From Bacteroidota bacterium (GTDB taxonomy: Bacteria; Bacteroidota; Bacteroidia; Flavobacteriales; Weeksellaceae): a stretch of 22,342 nucleotides of DNA. This document shows, in pieces, positions 1 through 8,080 of the stretch. Position 1 is the first letter of the stretch. Every line of letters starts with the position of its first letter. The translations under genes and the position numbers were made by a program. Location of the stretch: NCBI GenBank assembly GCA_023411265.1, contig JAEYOX010000015.1, forward strand, positions 1-22,342, in the 5' to 3' direction. The notes beneath the pieces are model-generated. The model ran no database searches. It saw only the letters and a list, made by a program, of their open reading frames with translations, and had not been told where the DNA came from.

Positions 1-1688
1 TGAATACCAAAAAATATTACCAAAAAATGCTGTTCTGGATTTATTTTATCACCAACGGAATTGCGTATTCTTTAAACTTTGGGGATTTCATTTACTTTAA
101 GTTCAGTCAGGCTCGTCTTACGATTGCAGCAATGCATGTAGCACAGCACGAATCGAATCTGTTAAAGGTTTTCGGCGTTTCTGTGATGCAGCATCCTTTT
201 GTGTTGATTTGGTTTTTTGTTCTCATGGCTTTATGGGTTTGGTTGTACAAAAAAGTAAAGGTCCAATTTAAAAAACCAAAGAAACTCATTCCGTATTTCT
301 TTTTTTCCATTGTTACCCTTTGCGCTGTGGCCACCCTGGCAGTAGGTGGAATACGCGGCGATTTCCGGCACAGCACGCGCCCGATCAATATGGTGGATGC
401 CAATAAACATGTGAAGAATCCCGCTCAGGGAAATGTGGTGCTCAACAGTACTTTTTCATTCATCCGTACCATCAACAGTAATAATTTCCGTTTGGTGAAT
501 TTTGTGGAGCAACAGTTTATTGACGAGAATATTCATCCTTACAAAACTTATCAAAGAACCATAAAAGAACGCCCGAATATTGTTATTTTCATCGTGGAAT
601 CTTTTGGTAGAGAATATTCTGGAGCTTTTAACCAGAACAGAAATATTGAGAATTTTGTTTCGTACACTCCTTTCGTGGACAGTCTGGCGAAGGAAAGCCT
701 TATTTTTCCCAATGCTTTTGCGAACGGCAGACAGTCCATTCACGGAATGAGCAGTATCCTGGCCGGAATTCCAACGCTCACAGATGCTTTCACCAGTTCG
801 CCTTATGCCAATCAGAAAATCCAGTCTGTGGTTTCTATTTCCAATGAGTTGGGGTATGACACGTCTTTTTATCATGGGGCTCCTAATGGTTCTATGGGCT
901 TTCAGGGGTTTGCAAATATTCTTGGCTTTCAACATTATTTCGGAAAAACGGAGTATAATAACGATGAAGATTTCGACGGAATGTGGGCCATCTGGGATGA
1001 GCCTTTTCTGCAGTATTTCGGAGAGAATATCGGCAAAAAACAGCCTTTTATGAGCACCATGTTTACGGCATCATCTCATCATCCGTTCAGAGTTCCCGAA
1101 AAATACCAGGGAAAATTCAAAAAAGGAAACATCGAAATGCATCAGCCAATGCAGTATACGGATTGGGCTATTCGTCAATTCTTTGAAAGTGTCAAAAACA
1201 AACCGTGGTTTCACAATACGATTTTCGTGATTACCGGCGATCATACCAATCAGGTGTATTATCCAGAATATGAAAAAACGATGAACCGATACGCCGTTCC
1301 TATTTTGTTTTATTCCCCGAATCCTGAATACCAATTGAAAGGCGTAAATTATGAACTGGCACAGCAAATGGATATTTATCCCACATTGGCAGATCTTATG
1401 GGATACAATAAAAAAATCCGGAGCTGGGGCAGAAGCCTGGTTTCCGCAAAGCAGTATCCGCATCTTATTGTTAATTCCGATTCCATTAATGAACAGATGA
1501 TCATCGGGAATTATATCTACAGATTCAACGGAAATGAGGCGGTAGGAGTGTATGCACAGTCGGATTTGAATATGGAAAAAAATCTTCTCGGAAAGGAAAA
1601 TAACTCAGAAATAGAAAAAGGAATTAAGCTTTGTAAAGCCTGGTATCAGGATTATATGGACAGGGTGATTAACAGGAAATTACATTAA
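1..1688 (+). CDS. LTA-synthase-like membrane sulfatase (alkaline phosphatase superfamily), 5' end outside the window
   Basis: The reading frame is open from base 3 back through the window edge, so the ATG at 27 is probably internal and the N-terminal membrane segments are partly missing. What remains has hydrophobic segments near codons 55-75 and 88-108 (counted from 27), then an extracytoplasmic sulfatase domain. Visible motifs are NIVIFIVESFGREYSG, whose Glu191 is the expected metal ligand; NGRQSIHGMSS, with Ser237 where LtaS has its nucleophilic Thr; FTASSHHPF; and VITGDHTN near codon 405, the C-terminal Asp-His metal site. The family transfers phosphoglycerol or related phospho-groups at the outer face of the inner membrane. 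In a Gram-negative bacterium without lipoteichoic acid the substrate is unknown, perhaps a phospholipid-derived head group put on a glycan or lipid. No clear terminator follows the stop. Family assignment is firm; substrate is not. Confidence 0.88.
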   Translation, partial: NTKKYYQKMLFWIYFITNGIAYSLNFGDFIYFKFSQARLTIAAMHVAQHESNLLKVFGVSVMQHPFVLIWFFVLMALWVWLYKKVKVQFKKPKKLIPYFFFSIVTLCAVATLAVGGIRGDFRHSTRPINMVDANKHVKNPAQGNVVLNSTFSFIRTINSNNFRLVNFVEQQFIDENIHPYKTYQRTIKERPNIVIFIVESFGREYSGAFNQNRNIENFVSYTPFVDSLAKESLIFPNAFANGRQSIHGMSSILAGIPTLTDAFTSSPYANQKIQSVVSISNELGYDTSFYHGAPNGSMGFQGFANILGFQHYFGKTEYNNDEDFDGMWAIWDEPFLQYFGENIGKKQPFMSTMFTASSHHPFRVPEKYQGKFKKGNIEMHQPMQYTDWAIRQFFESVKNKPWFHNTIFVITGDHTNQVYYPEYEKTMNRYAVPILFYSPNPEYQLKGVNYELAQQMDIYPTLADLMGYNKKIRSWGRSLVSAKQYPHLIVNSDSINEQMIIGNYIYRFNGNEAVGVYAQSDLNMEKNLLGKENNSEIEKGIKLCKAWYQDYMDRVINRKLH

Positions 1689-1733
1689 TAAAGATGTTTT
1701 AATAGAAATAGCATGATGTGAATAATAATAAAT

Positions 1734-1763
1734 TTGTCACTTAACAATTTTTAATTATTTTTA
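1734..1763 (+). promoter_or_regulatory. Predicted Bacteroidota-type promoter for the DUF2147 gene
   Basis: TTG at 1734-1736 is followed after 19 bases by TATTTTTA at 1756-1763. This is one base off the TAnnTTTG -7 consensus known for Bacteroidota. The gene starts at 1800, giving a leader of about 30 bases. Confidence 0.4.
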
Positions 1764-1799
1764 TCAAAACAAAAATACTACAACAAATACCTTGTTAAT

Positions 1800-2219
1800 A
1801 TGAAAAAAATTGCACTTACGTTCATAGCTCTTACAGCGGGCGTGTTTTCCTTTGCACAGATCGAGGGAAAATGGAAAACCATCGATGATGAAACGGGAAA
1901 AGCCAAATCTATCGTTGAAATCACCAAGAAATCCGACGGTAAATATTACGGTAAAATCGTTCAGCTGCTCGCAAAACCCAGTCACAATACCTGTATAGAC
2001 TGCAAAGGCGACCGGAACGGAAAGCCACTCATAGGCCTCGAAATCATCCGTGGTCTGGAGAAAAAAGGAGATGAATTTACTGGGGGTACGATTGTCAATC
2101 CAAAAGGAGGAAAAGAATACAAATGCACCATCAAAAAAGACGGTGACAAGCTGAATGTACGAGGGTATGTAGGTTTTTCGTTAATCGGAAGAACACAGAC
2201 CTGGCATAAAGTGAATTAA
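1800..2219 (+). CDS. DUF2147 family exported protein
   Basis: A 139-residue protein with a clear signal peptide: MKK, a hydrophobic stretch, and a likely cut after FSFAQ at residue 20. The mature part matches the DUF2147 pattern: IEGKWKTIDD near residues 21-30, GKYYGKIVQL at 47-56, a paired CIDC at 65-68 followed by KGDRNGKPLIGL, then a repeated beta-strand pattern ending in GYVGFSLIGRTQTWHKV. The two cysteines could form a disulfide or bind metal in the periplasm. The family is common in Bacteroidota and Proteobacteria and has no established biochemical role; a small lipocalin-like beta barrel is the usual guess. It stands alone with its own promoter and a terminator shared with the opposing operon. 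Confidence 0.85.
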   Translation: MKKIALTFIALTAGVFSFAQIEGKWKTIDDETGKAKSIVEITKKSDGKYYGKIVQLLAKPSHNTCIDCKGDRNGKPLIGLEIIRGLEKKGDEFTGGTIVNPKGGKEYKCTIKKDGDKLNVRGYVGFSLIGRTQTWHKVN

Positions 2220-2233
2220 CGAATGCCCGACAG

Positions 2234-2275
2234 AAAAAATCAGCAGTAACTATAGGGGTACCGCTGATTTTTTTT
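2234..2275. terminator. Bidirectional intrinsic terminator
   Basis: AAAAAATCAGC at 2234-2244 pairs with GCTGATTTTTT at 2263-2273, with a few extra inner pairs (GTA/TAC). The A-run and T-run let it work in both directions. It sits between the convergent DUF2147 gene and the amidohydrolase operon. Confidence 0.8.
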
Positions 2276-2286
2276 AACAAGTTAAA

Positions 2287-3447
2287 TTACTTCAAAAACT
2301 CTTCTGCCAGCGCTACCCAATACGCTGCGCCCAGCGGTAGAATATCCTGATTGAAAACGTATTGCGGATGATGCACCATCATAGAATCTCCGTTGCCGAT
2401 CATACAGTAGTTTCCTTTTTTATGCTGAAGCATAAAAGCAAAATCTTCGCTGCCCATATAAGGAGTAGCAGGATAAGTAACTTTATTTTCGCCGAAATAT
2501 TTCTGCGCAACATTCTTCGCAAATTGTGTTTCCTCGGGACTGTTCACCAGGACTGCGCCGGGGATTCCTTCTTTTATTTCAGATGTTACACCGAAACTTT
2601 CCGCTTGCGCTTTGGTAATACTGCGGACTTTGTTCAGAACCAACTCACGGTCTTCATCGGTCATGGTTCTGATACACACTTTCAGAGAAGCGGTCTGCGG
2701 AATCACATTTCCCACCATTCCGGAATTGAACGCACCAATGGTAACTACCGCTTTGTTCCATGGACTTACATTTCTTGAAACAATGGTTTGCAGAGCCATT
2801 ATTAAAGAGGCACCCGCTACTACAGGATCAATAGCTTTTTCCGGCATGGAGCCGTGCCCGCCTTTTCCTTCCAGGATAATCTCCCAGTTATCCACTGCCG
2901 CCATAAATTCACCTTCCGCAAAATGAAAAGTTCCTGCCGGCAAGCCTGGCATATTGTGCATTCCGAAAACAGCATCTACAGGAAAACGCTCGAAAAGACC
3001 GTCCTCAATCATAGCAGGTCCGCCTTCCATGGTTTCTTCTCCGGGTTGAAAGATCAATCGCACGGTTCCGTTGAAGTTTTTTGTTTCAGAAAGATGTTTT
3101 CCTGCCGCCAGCAGCATAGAGGTGTGTCCGTCATGTCCACAAAGATGTGCTGCGCCGGAAACTTTGCTTTTATAAGGTAGATCATTATGTTCTTCAATGG
3201 GAAGTGCATCGAAATCTGCCCGAAGTCCGATGGCTTTGTCGCCGTTTCCCGCTTTCAAAGAAGCTACGATACCGTACTTTCCTATATTTTCCTCAATTTC
3301 AAAACCATCAAAAGTTCTTAAAATATCAGCGATATATTGCGCTGTTTTTTCTTCTTTCATGGACAGTTCGGGATTGCGGTGGATGGTGTCCATCCAGGAT
3401 TTTATTTCTTCCTGACGGGTGCTTAAATACTCAGTTATCGTATTCAT
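2287..3447 (-). CDS. M20 family amidohydrolase (N-acyl-amino-acid / hippurate hydrolase type)
   Basis: A 386-residue zinc-dependent amidohydrolase of the M20D group, usual length. Metal and catalytic motifs are present: RADFDALPIEE (residues 77-86), HLCGHDGHTS (101-110, with Cys103 and His105 as expected ligands), FQPGEE (133-138, catalytic and metal glutamates), GMHNMPGLPAG (from 162) and GSEDFAF plus HHPQYVFN near the C-terminus. The family removes acyl groups from N-acylated amino acids or related amides in the cytoplasm; the exact substrate cannot be read from sequence. Its ATG overlaps the stop of the upstream MFS gene (ATGA, 3447-3444), so the two are translationally coupled. A transporter plus hydrolase suggests uptake of an acylated amino acid or peptide and its breakdown, or export of the product. 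Confidence 0.9.
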   Translation of the reverse strand: MNTITEYLSTRQEEIKSWMDTIHRNPELSMKEEKTAQYIADILRTFDGFEIEENIGKYGIVASLKAGNGDKAIGLRADFDALPIEEHNDLPYKSKVSGAAHLCGHDGHTSMLLAAGKHLSETKNFNGTVRLIFQPGEETMEGGPAMIEDGLFERFPVDAVFGMHNMPGLPAGTFHFAEGEFMAAVDNWEIILEGKGGHGSMPEKAIDPVVAGASLIMALQTIVSRNVSPWNKAVVTIGAFNSGMVGNVIPQTASLKVCIRTMTDEDRELVLNKVRSITKAQAESFGVTSEIKEGIPGAVLVNSPEETQFAKNVAQKYFGENKVTYPATPYMGSEDFAFMLQHKKGNYCMIGNGDSMMVHHPQYVFNQDILPLGAAYWVALAEEFLK

Positions 3448-4907
3448 TGTGTAGATTTTTGGTGTTTAGGTATAGTTAAAATAATAGAAATAATGGCAGC
3501 TATTACCATGAGCAGATTAACACCCAGAGCGAGCATCGCTGCATGTCTTATGTCAAGATTATCTTGTCTTCCCTGAAAGGTGATTAGTCCGTTCATCCAT
3601 TCGGTGGCTGCCGCATCCCCGCTCAGTGCAGTGAAAATACCGGAGGAAACAGCAACGCCTATAGCAGCGCCCAGAGATGAGGCCATTTTATAAATTCCTG
3701 CACCTGCTCCGGATTGATTTTCCGGAAGGTTGGACAGGGCTGCATCAGTAGAAGGCGTGGCGTAGAAAGCCAGTCCCAGGCCGAAAAGAGAATAAGCGAT
3801 AATAGCGAGAATCTTATACGACCCGAGCATAACATGCGTGAAAAGAAGAAGGCTGATGGCCACTGCCACAATCATTGATCCCCAGATCATCGGCCTGCGT
3901 GCGCCAAAACATTGCAGCAGTTTTTCTCCCATCCGGATGAAGAGCACTATAGTAACAGCGTACCCAAGTGTCAATAATCCCGCATCCAAAGAAGACATTC
4001 CGGCTCCGCGCTGTAGCAGCGAAAGCGAAACAATCAATATTCCGGAAGTAGCGTTCAATAGAAAATTAGAAATCGTAGCACCCGTATACGTCATATTTCC
4101 GAACAGTTTAAAATCAACAAAAGCCTGAGGATTTCCCTGCTCAGTTCTGTAGAAAAAATAGCCGAATACCAGAAATATGGCAATGATCATGAGCGAAGCC
4201 GGGCTTGTCCAGCCGAAATCACTTCCTTTCAACAACAATAATTGTAGTGCAATAATGGTAATCATAAAAGTAAAAACTCCCGCCAGATCAAACCGGTAAT
4301 CTCCCTTGGATACTCCTTTGCTTTCAGGTGTTCCTTTGACCATGAAAAATCCGATAATGGAAACAACTACTGTAGCCCAGAAAATATAACGCCAGCCAAA
4401 ACTGGAAGCCACCCAGCCGCCGAAAAGCGCACAAAAACCCGCACCTCCCCATGAGCCAATAGACCACAAACTGATCGCACGCTGCCGTGCTGCCCCATCC
4501 CAGTACGCTTTCACCAAAGCAAGGCTGGCAGGCATGATGAAAGCACCGGACAATCCCTGAAAAATTCTTCCTGTAATCATAACAGCAGAGGAGAACTGCC
4601 CTTCCGGAGTTATTGCGACCAGAAGTGAACCGATGATACTGAAAATAAAACCGGTCAGAACGATTTTAACGCGTCCCAACCGGTCTGCCAAACCTCCGAA
4701 AACCACAATGAAGATTCCGGAAAATAGAGAGGTGATGGAAACTGCAATATTCATCATGCTCTGATTCATGTCTAAATCCTGGGCCATTTCTACATTAATA
4801 TTAAGCGTGGTCTGTGCGAAAAGCCAAAAGGCCAGAATGCCTAAAATCATTCCGTAGAGGAGGCGATCGGTGCCCTGATAGCCGGATTGTTGAGTGCTTG
4901 TTTCCAT
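3444..4907 (-). CDS. MFS transporter, DHA2-like (14 membrane segments)
   Basis: 487 residues, rich in hydrophobic segments from residue 17 to the end, consistent with the 14-helix drug:H+ antiporter-2 branch of the major facilitator superfamily. Motif A is visible after helix 2 as GGLADRLGRVK (residues 71-81). GRIFQGLSGAFIMPASLALV and the following WGGAGFCALFGGW fit the helix 4-5 region including motif C-like glycines. DHA2 members export drugs, dyes or metabolites; substrate unknown here. It is the first gene of an operon with the M20 amidohydrolase, which overlaps its stop by 4 bases, so a metabolite role is more likely than general drug efflux (inference). The start at 4907 is the only reasonable Met before the first helix. 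No clear TAnnTTTG promoter was found in the gap to the divergent pdhB. Confidence 0.88.
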   Translation of the reverse strand: METSTQQSGYQGTDRLLYGMILGILAFWLFAQTTLNINVEMAQDLDMNQSMMNIAVSITSLFSGIFIVVFGGLADRLGRVKIVLTGFIFSIIGSLLVAITPEGQFSSAVMITGRIFQGLSGAFIMPASLALVKAYWDGAARQRAISLWSIGSWGGAGFCALFGGWVASSFGWRYIFWATVVVSIIGFFMVKGTPESKGVSKGDYRFDLAGVFTFMITIIALQLLLLKGSDFGWTSPASLMIIAIFLVFGYFFYRTEQGNPQAFVDFKLFGNMTYTGATISNFLLNATSGILIVSLSLLQRGAGMSSLDAGLLTLGYAVTIVLFIRMGEKLLQCFGARRPMIWGSMIVAVAISLLLFTHVMLGSYKILAIIAYSLFGLGLAFYATPSTDAALSNLPENQSGAGAGIYKMASSLGAAIGVAVSSGIFTALSGDAAATEWMNGLITFQGRQDNLDIRHAAMLALGVNLLMVIAAIISIILTIPKHQKSTQ

Positions 4908-5073
4908 CCTGAGAGGTGTTTTTAAAGTGAATTAAATAATTAAATGAACAATCTAAATTACGGAGAATATCAATGCGAAAATTACAGATTGATGAAAAAA
5001 TTCATCAGTACTTCCACAAATATGCTCCTTTCCACACGAGTCTTTTATAAACCTACACAGAAGCGACGGTTGG

Positions 5074-5106
5074 TTGCCCGAGGTATCAAAATTTTCATTA
5101 TTTTTG
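5074..5106 (+). promoter_or_regulatory. Predicted promoter for pdhB
   Basis: TTG at 5074-5076 and TATTTTTG at 5099-5106, an exact TAnnTTTG match, are separated by 22 bases. The -7 box lies 24 bases before the ATG at 5130, which supports that start over an in-frame ATG at 4944 that would lie upstream of the promoter. Confidence 0.55.
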
Positions 5107-5129
5107 TGAACTTTAAAATTAGAAAAATC

Positions 5130-6113
5130 ATGGCAGAATATACTTTCCGGGAAGTGATTGCTCAGGCAATGAGTGAGGAAATGCGTAAAGATGAATCTAT
5201 CTTCTTGATGGGTGAAGAAGTGGCAGAGTACAATGGAGCTTACAAAGCATCCAAAGGTATGCTGGATGAATTCGGCCCTAGAAGAGTGATTGACACGCCG
5301 ATTGCAGAATTGGGCTTCACCGGAATTGCAGTAGGTGCAGCGATGAACGGAAACCGGCCTATTGTAGAATTTATGACTTTTAATTTTTCATTGGTCGGAA
5401 TTGATCAGATCATCAATAATGCTGCGAAAATTCGACAGATGAGCGGCGGACAATGGAACTGCCCTATCGTATTTCGCGGACCTACGGCTTCTGCAGGCCA
5501 GTTAGGAGCCACCCACTCTCAGGCTTTTGAAAGCTGGTACGCCAACTGTCCTGGACTGAAAGTCGTGGTGCCCTCTAATCCTTATGATGCAAAAGGACTT
5601 TTGAAAACAGCCATTCAGGATAACGATCCGGTGATTTTCATGGAATCTGAGCAAATGTATGGAGATAAAATGGAAATTCCCGAGGAAGAATATTACCTGC
5701 CCATCGGGAAAGCAGATATTAAAAAAGAAGGAAAAGATGTAACTCTTGTTTCTTTTGGAAAAATCATGAAGCTAGCAATGCAGGCCGCTGAAGATATGGA
5801 AAAAGAAGGTATTTCGGTGGAGGTGATTGATTTAAGAACCGTCCGTCCGCTGGATTATAATACTGTTCTGAGTTCTGTAAAAAAGACCAACCGCCTCGTG
5901 GTACTGGAAGAAGCTTGGCCTTTCGGTTCCGTAGCCTCAGAAATTACTTATATGGTTCAGCAGAAAGCCTTCGATTATCTTGATGCGCCCATCAAAAGAA
6001 TTACGACGCCCGATGCACCTGCGCCATATTCATCGGCATTATTTGCAGAATGGTTCCCGAAACTTGAAAAAGTGAAAGAGGAAATTAAAAAAGCAATGTA
6101 TATAAAAGCATAA
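5130..6113 (+). CDS. pdhB: Pyruvate dehydrogenase E1 component, beta subunit
   Basis: From the ATG at 5130 the protein is 327 residues, the normal length for E1-beta, and begins MAEYTFREVIAQAM like its relatives. Key landmarks: FLMGEEVAEYNGAYK (residues 25-39, with the thiamine-diphosphate-contacting Glu region), DTPIAELGFTGIAVG (55-69), FMTFNFSLVGIDQI, RGPTASAGQLGATHSQ, and the C-terminal transketolase domain with VSFGKIMKLAM and IDLRTVRPLD. It pairs with E1-alpha to decarboxylate pyruvate and pass the acetyl group to E2 in the PDH complex. The alpha and E2 genes are not in the window, a split arrangement common in Flavobacteriia. The frame is open upstream to 4944, but that extension has no family similarity and precedes the predicted promoter. 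A strong terminator follows. Confidence 0.93.
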   Translation: MAEYTFREVIAQAMSEEMRKDESIFLMGEEVAEYNGAYKASKGMLDEFGPRRVIDTPIAELGFTGIAVGAAMNGNRPIVEFMTFNFSLVGIDQIINNAAKIRQMSGGQWNCPIVFRGPTASAGQLGATHSQAFESWYANCPGLKVVVPSNPYDAKGLLKTAIQDNDPVIFMESEQMYGDKMEIPEEEYYLPIGKADIKKEGKDVTLVSFGKIMKLAMQAAEDMEKEGISVEVIDLRTVRPLDYNTVLSSVKKTNRLVVLEEAWPFGSVASEITYMVQQKAFDYLDAPIKRITTPDAPAPYSSALFAEWFPKLEKVKEEIKKAMYIKA

Positions 6114-6120
6114 AACGAAG

Positions 6121-6143
6121 CTCCCGAAACCGGGAGTTTTTTT
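6121..6143 (+). terminator. Intrinsic terminator of pdhB
   Basis: CTCCCG (6121-6126), loop AAAC, CGGGAG (6131-6136), then seven T (6137-6143). It lies 8 bases after the stop codon. Confidence 0.9.
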
Positions 6144-6310
6144 GTGAACATTTTACAATTTTTAATATATCGGCATCGATTCAAAACGCGAGGCATATCT
6201 CCGAGCAATGTAGCGGTAGAATCCACTCCGTTACTTCATCAGGATATTGTTACGATAAAAAATCAGCGCAAAAAAAAGACCACATTAAATCTGAAAAGGT
6301 CTTCACTTTT

Positions 6311-6340
6311 TTGTCATTCTACAAATTCTCACTACCTTTA
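6311..6340 (+). promoter_or_regulatory. Predicted promoter for the aldehyde dehydrogenase gene
   Basis: TTG at 6311-6313, 19-base spacer, TACCTTTA at 6333-6340 (TAnnTTTG with a final A). The -7 box is 21 bases before the ATG at 6362. An AAGACC/GGTCTT inverted repeat at 6276-6281 and 6299-6304 lies just upstream; it may be a weak terminator or an operator. Confidence 0.45.
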
Positions 6341-6361
6341 AGCACCAATGAAATATATGAA

Positions 6362-7945
6362 ATGACAAAGAATACAGACGATTTCGGAATCGATAAATCC
6401 CTTGAAAATTTAGGTATTACTTCAGAAAATTACGGTGTATCTTCCGGTGGAACTTCCTTCGGAAATGGTGCAGTTATCGAAAGCTTTTCTCCTACGGACG
6501 GAAGACTGATTGCAAAAATTCAGACAGGAAGCGAAGCAGATTATGACCAAGTTATAGAAAAAGCAAAAAAAGCATTTTTGGAATTCAGATTAATGCCGGC
6601 ACCAAAACGGGGAGAACTGGTGCGCCAGTTTGGAAATAAATTAAGAGAAAAAAAAGATGATCTCGGTAAACTTGTTTCGTATGAGATGGGAAAATCTCTG
6701 CAGGAAGGCTTAGGTGAAGTTCAAGAAATGATAGACATATGTGATTTCGCTGTCGGACTTTCAAGACAGCTTCACGGATTTACTATGCATTCCGAGAGAC
6801 CATCGCACCGGATGTATGAGCAGTACCATCCGCTGGGAATTGTGGGAGTCATTTCCGCTTTCAATTTTCCGGTTGCAGTTTGGAGCTGGAATACCGCACT
6901 TTCTTGGATTTGTGGTAACGTAACTGTTTGGAAACCTTCGGAGAAAGTTGGTCTGTGTGCTATTGCGTGTCAGAACATTATCGCAGAAGTTCTAAAGGAC
7001 AATGATATGCCTGAAGGTATATCGGGAATGATTGTCGCAGATCACACCATCGGTCAGAAAATGGTGGACGATAAAAATATTGCATTGGTTTCTTTTACAG
7101 GATCCACCAAAGTAGGCAGAATGGTAGGAGCAAAAGTGGCAGAACGTTTCGGAAAATCTATTCTGGAACTGGGTGGTAATAATGCCATCATTATTACTGA
7201 AAATGCCGATATTGATATGGCCATTATCGGAGCAGTTTTCGGAGCTGTAGGAACTGCCGGACAAAGATGTACATCAACAAGAAGACTTATTATTCATGAA
7301 TCAGTGTATGAAGAAGTGAAAAACAGACTGATTCAGGCATACGGTCAGCTGAAAATCGGAAATCCGCTGGATGAAAGTAATCATGTGGGGCCACTCATTG
7401 ATGTAGATGCGGTGAAACAGTACGAAGCGTCTATAGAAAAATGTAAAAAAGAAGGAGGTGTATTCATTGTGGAAGGAGAAGTGCTTTCCGGCGATCAGTA
7501 TGCTTCCGGGTGCTATGTGAAACCATGTATTGCTGAAGTGGAAAATTCTTACGAAATAGTGCAACATGAAACCTTCGCACCTATATTATATATCATGAAA
7601 TATAAAACATTGGATGAGGCGATTGCCATGCAGAATGATGTTCCGCAAGGACTTTCTTCAGCCATCATGACTCAGAATCTGCGTGAAGCCGAGCTTTTCC
7701 TTTCCCATGCTGGTTCAGACTGTGGGATTGCGAATGTGAACATCGGGACTTCAGGAGCAGAAATCGGAGGTGCTTTCGGTGGAGAAAAAGAAACGGGCGG
7801 CGGCCGCGAATCAGGCTCTGATGTATGGAAATACTATATGAGAAGACAAACTAATACCATCAACTATTCCACCATTCTGCCTCTTGCACAGGGTATTAGG
7901 TTTGATTTGAGCGGTAGTGGAAAAAAAGAAATTGATGCTGTGTAA
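6362..7945 (+). CDS. Aldehyde dehydrogenase, ALDH7 type (2-aminoadipate semialdehyde / piperideine-6-carboxylate dehydrogenase)
   Basis: 527 residues from the ATG at 6362; a TTG at 6311 is in frame but overlaps the -33 box. NAD-binding and catalytic motifs are intact: ISAFNFPVAVWSWNTAL, VWKPSEK, SFTGSTKVGR (from about residue 244), LELGGNN with Glu269, and GTAGQRCTSTRR with catalytic Cys303. The C-terminal motifs GGAFGGEKETGGGRESGSD and YYMRRQTNTINYS are typical of the antiquitin (ALDH7) branch. That branch oxidises 2-aminoadipate-6-semialdehyde, the open form of piperideine-6-carboxylate, to 2-aminoadipate. The next gene is lysine 6-aminotransferase, which makes that substrate, so a lysine-catabolic role is well supported. 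The two genes are 135 bases apart, so they may be co-transcribed or separately controlled. Confidence 0.9.
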   Translation: MTKNTDDFGIDKSLENLGITSENYGVSSGGTSFGNGAVIESFSPTDGRLIAKIQTGSEADYDQVIEKAKKAFLEFRLMPAPKRGELVRQFGNKLREKKDDLGKLVSYEMGKSLQEGLGEVQEMIDICDFAVGLSRQLHGFTMHSERPSHRMYEQYHPLGIVGVISAFNFPVAVWSWNTALSWICGNVTVWKPSEKVGLCAIACQNIIAEVLKDNDMPEGISGMIVADHTIGQKMVDDKNIALVSFTGSTKVGRMVGAKVAERFGKSILELGGNNAIIITENADIDMAIIGAVFGAVGTAGQRCTSTRRLIIHESVYEEVKNRLIQAYGQLKIGNPLDESNHVGPLIDVDAVKQYEASIEKCKKEGGVFIVEGEVLSGDQYASGCYVKPCIAEVENSYEIVQHETFAPILYIMKYKTLDEAIAMQNDVPQGLSSAIMTQNLREAELFLSHAGSDCGIANVNIGTSGAEIGGAFGGEKETGGGRESGSDVWKYYMRRQTNTINYSTILPLAQGIRFDLSGSGKKEIDAV

Positions 7946-8080
7946 ATCTCGTAAAGGTTGCAGATTTCACTCTCAGCCAGCCGAAAAATTGCCGATACAT
8001 TCTCATGCTGAACGTACAAACAGGGTAATGTTGAGCGTTCCTCAGCCTTGCCAAAAACATTAAATCTAAAAATAAATAAT

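Noticed and set aside
456..935. Long minus-strand ORF inside the sulfatase gene
   Set aside because: It lies wholly within a gene whose motifs are intact on the other strand; codon shadow.
4944..5129. In-frame N-terminal extension of pdhB
   Set aside because: The first 62 codons have no similarity to E1-beta and lie across and upstream of an exact TAnnTTTG box; the protein from 5130 has the normal length.
8019..8046. GCTGAACG...CGTTCCTCAGC inverted repeat before lat as a terminator or operator
   Set aside because: The arms need a three-base insertion to pair and no T-run follows; too weak to call.
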